Part shown: piece after piece, positions 63,332 to 64,000 of the stretch | Layout of the letters: the number at the start of each line of letters is the position of its first letter | How positions within the stretch are numbered: position 1 is the first letter of the stretch | Source: Eutreptiella sp. 'Long Island Sound 2002' | Taxonomy: Eukaryota > Euglenozoa > Euglenophyceae > Eutreptiales > Eutreptiaceae | Length of the DNA stretch: 64,000 nt | NCBI GenBank assembly: GCA_964036045.1 | Contig: OZ038398.1 | Coordinates: 26,046,109-26,110,108 of the forward strand | Reading direction: 5' to 3' | Position numbers and translations under genes: made by a program | Notes under the pieces: generated by a model | The model's input: the letters and a program-made list of their open reading frames with translations, nothing else | What the model was told of the DNA's origin: nothing | Database searches by the model: none

Positions 63332-64000
63332 AGTAAGAAAAAGTGCTTTTCCATTGCTTTGGGACATACTCTAGTTGTATTAGAGATGCACTGAGCATCC
63401 ATGCATTTTTATCTTAGTATTGGTCCAGCCAAAAGTGGTGAGAACACATTTTGACCTATGGAACCAAACACCCAATCAGGATATGGAGTGGACCCCTTAA
63501 TCCCCTTTCAATCAGAAGTAAAACATCTTTTCCTGAGTTGACTGAGCACTGACATACCTAAGGTAGAGCCTATGAATTTATCTATGTTTTTCCATGAATA
63601 CTTATCTGCCCTAGTGGTATGCACCATAGGGGGTTAGGCACCTCTTTTTGAGAGGTCCTGGGTTCAATTCCTGGTCAGCCTAACTAAGTAGGAAGATCCC
63701 AACTAAGTAGGAAGATCCCATGTGACATGGCAGTGACCTCATCGCCACATACCATGCCACCTCAGCACATATGGGACCCAAAACAAAGAGTGCACATCTC
63801 CTAAGATGGCACTATGGAGAGAGAGTGATCCTGAGGCAGTTTTCTAACTCTTTTCCCAAAACATTTCAGCTATCTCTGTGAATATGCATTCATTTGTATC
63901 CTGAGTTGCAGTTTCTGTGAATATCTAATCACCTTTCACTGTTTACACTGCAGCCCTTCATGCTTTGATCCTGAATTACCTTCTCCTTGCATACTATTGG
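63332..64000 (+). repeat. Third LTR of the same family, plus orientation, cut by window end
   Basis: It starts with AGTAAGAAAAAGTGC and runs as the reverse complement of the 60524-61340 LTR, with several substitutions (for example GGTGAGAACAC for GGTGATAACAC, and CAACTAAGTAGG in the duplicated block). It is therefore an older or separate insertion, either a solo LTR or the 5' LTR of an element continuing past 64000. It lies inside the RT of the older element and carries the tRNA-like block at 63605-63680. Confidence 0.85.

Overview
This window is nuclear DNA of a eukaryote with a large, repeat-filled genome. Protein-coding segments are short exons bounded by GT and AG and separated by introns of up to several kilobases. 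Retrotransposons are nested inside one another. There are no operons, ribosome binding sites or rRNA genes. Long runs of G or C (about 10 to 20 bases) occur every one to two kilobases in the first 42 kb and are rare afterwards. The content (a GT17 glycosyltransferase, an MSP/VAP-like protein, Ty3/gypsy elements with a chromodomain) would suit an alga or another large-genome protist, but the species cannot be named from the sequence.

From 1 to about 13 kb the sequence is mostly unrecognisable repeats: a two-directional minisatellite at 3.4-4.06 kb, a 41-bp tandem array at 9.06-9.34 kb, a small foldback element, part of a MITE, tRNA-like pieces and a few exon-like fragments. From 13.0 to 30.8 kb, exons on the + strand fit the GT17 (beta-1,4-mannosyl-glycoprotein N-acetylglucosaminyltransferase) family. 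Three are in phase (13032-13157, 15752-15928, 18080-) and a likely terminal exon lies at 30739-30831. The intervening DNA holds terminal-inverted-repeat elements, 175-bp tandem units, a hAT-like MITE and a pair of convergent tRNA-like modules. From 37.4 to 40.1 kb a second + strand gene has MSP-like exons, a coiled-coil exon and a membrane exon; one of its introns carries a 582-bp element with near-perfect inverted repeats and TA flanks. Region 43.7-46.3 kb is a compact, damaged coding segment with a zinc-knuckle motif like the one that follows reverse transcriptase in LINEs.

From 48.8 kb to the end is a nested stack of retrotransposons. A + strand Ty3/gypsy element (Gag, protease, start of RT) is split in its gag gene by a nearly pristine - strand Ty3/gypsy element, 49907-61340. 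That inserted element has two 817-bp LTRs that look identical and a 5-bp target duplication CGTTT. Its Gag and Pol share one reading frame, separated by a UGA codon in a readthrough-type context and followed by a 9-bp hairpin. A related LTR in the opposite orientation begins at 63332, inside the RT of the older element.

The most unusual signal is a 634-bp repeat present twice (23230-23863 and 51775-52408). It can fold into a hairpin plus a closed H-type pseudoknot. Several base pairs differ between the copies in a compensatory way, which points to selection on RNA structure.
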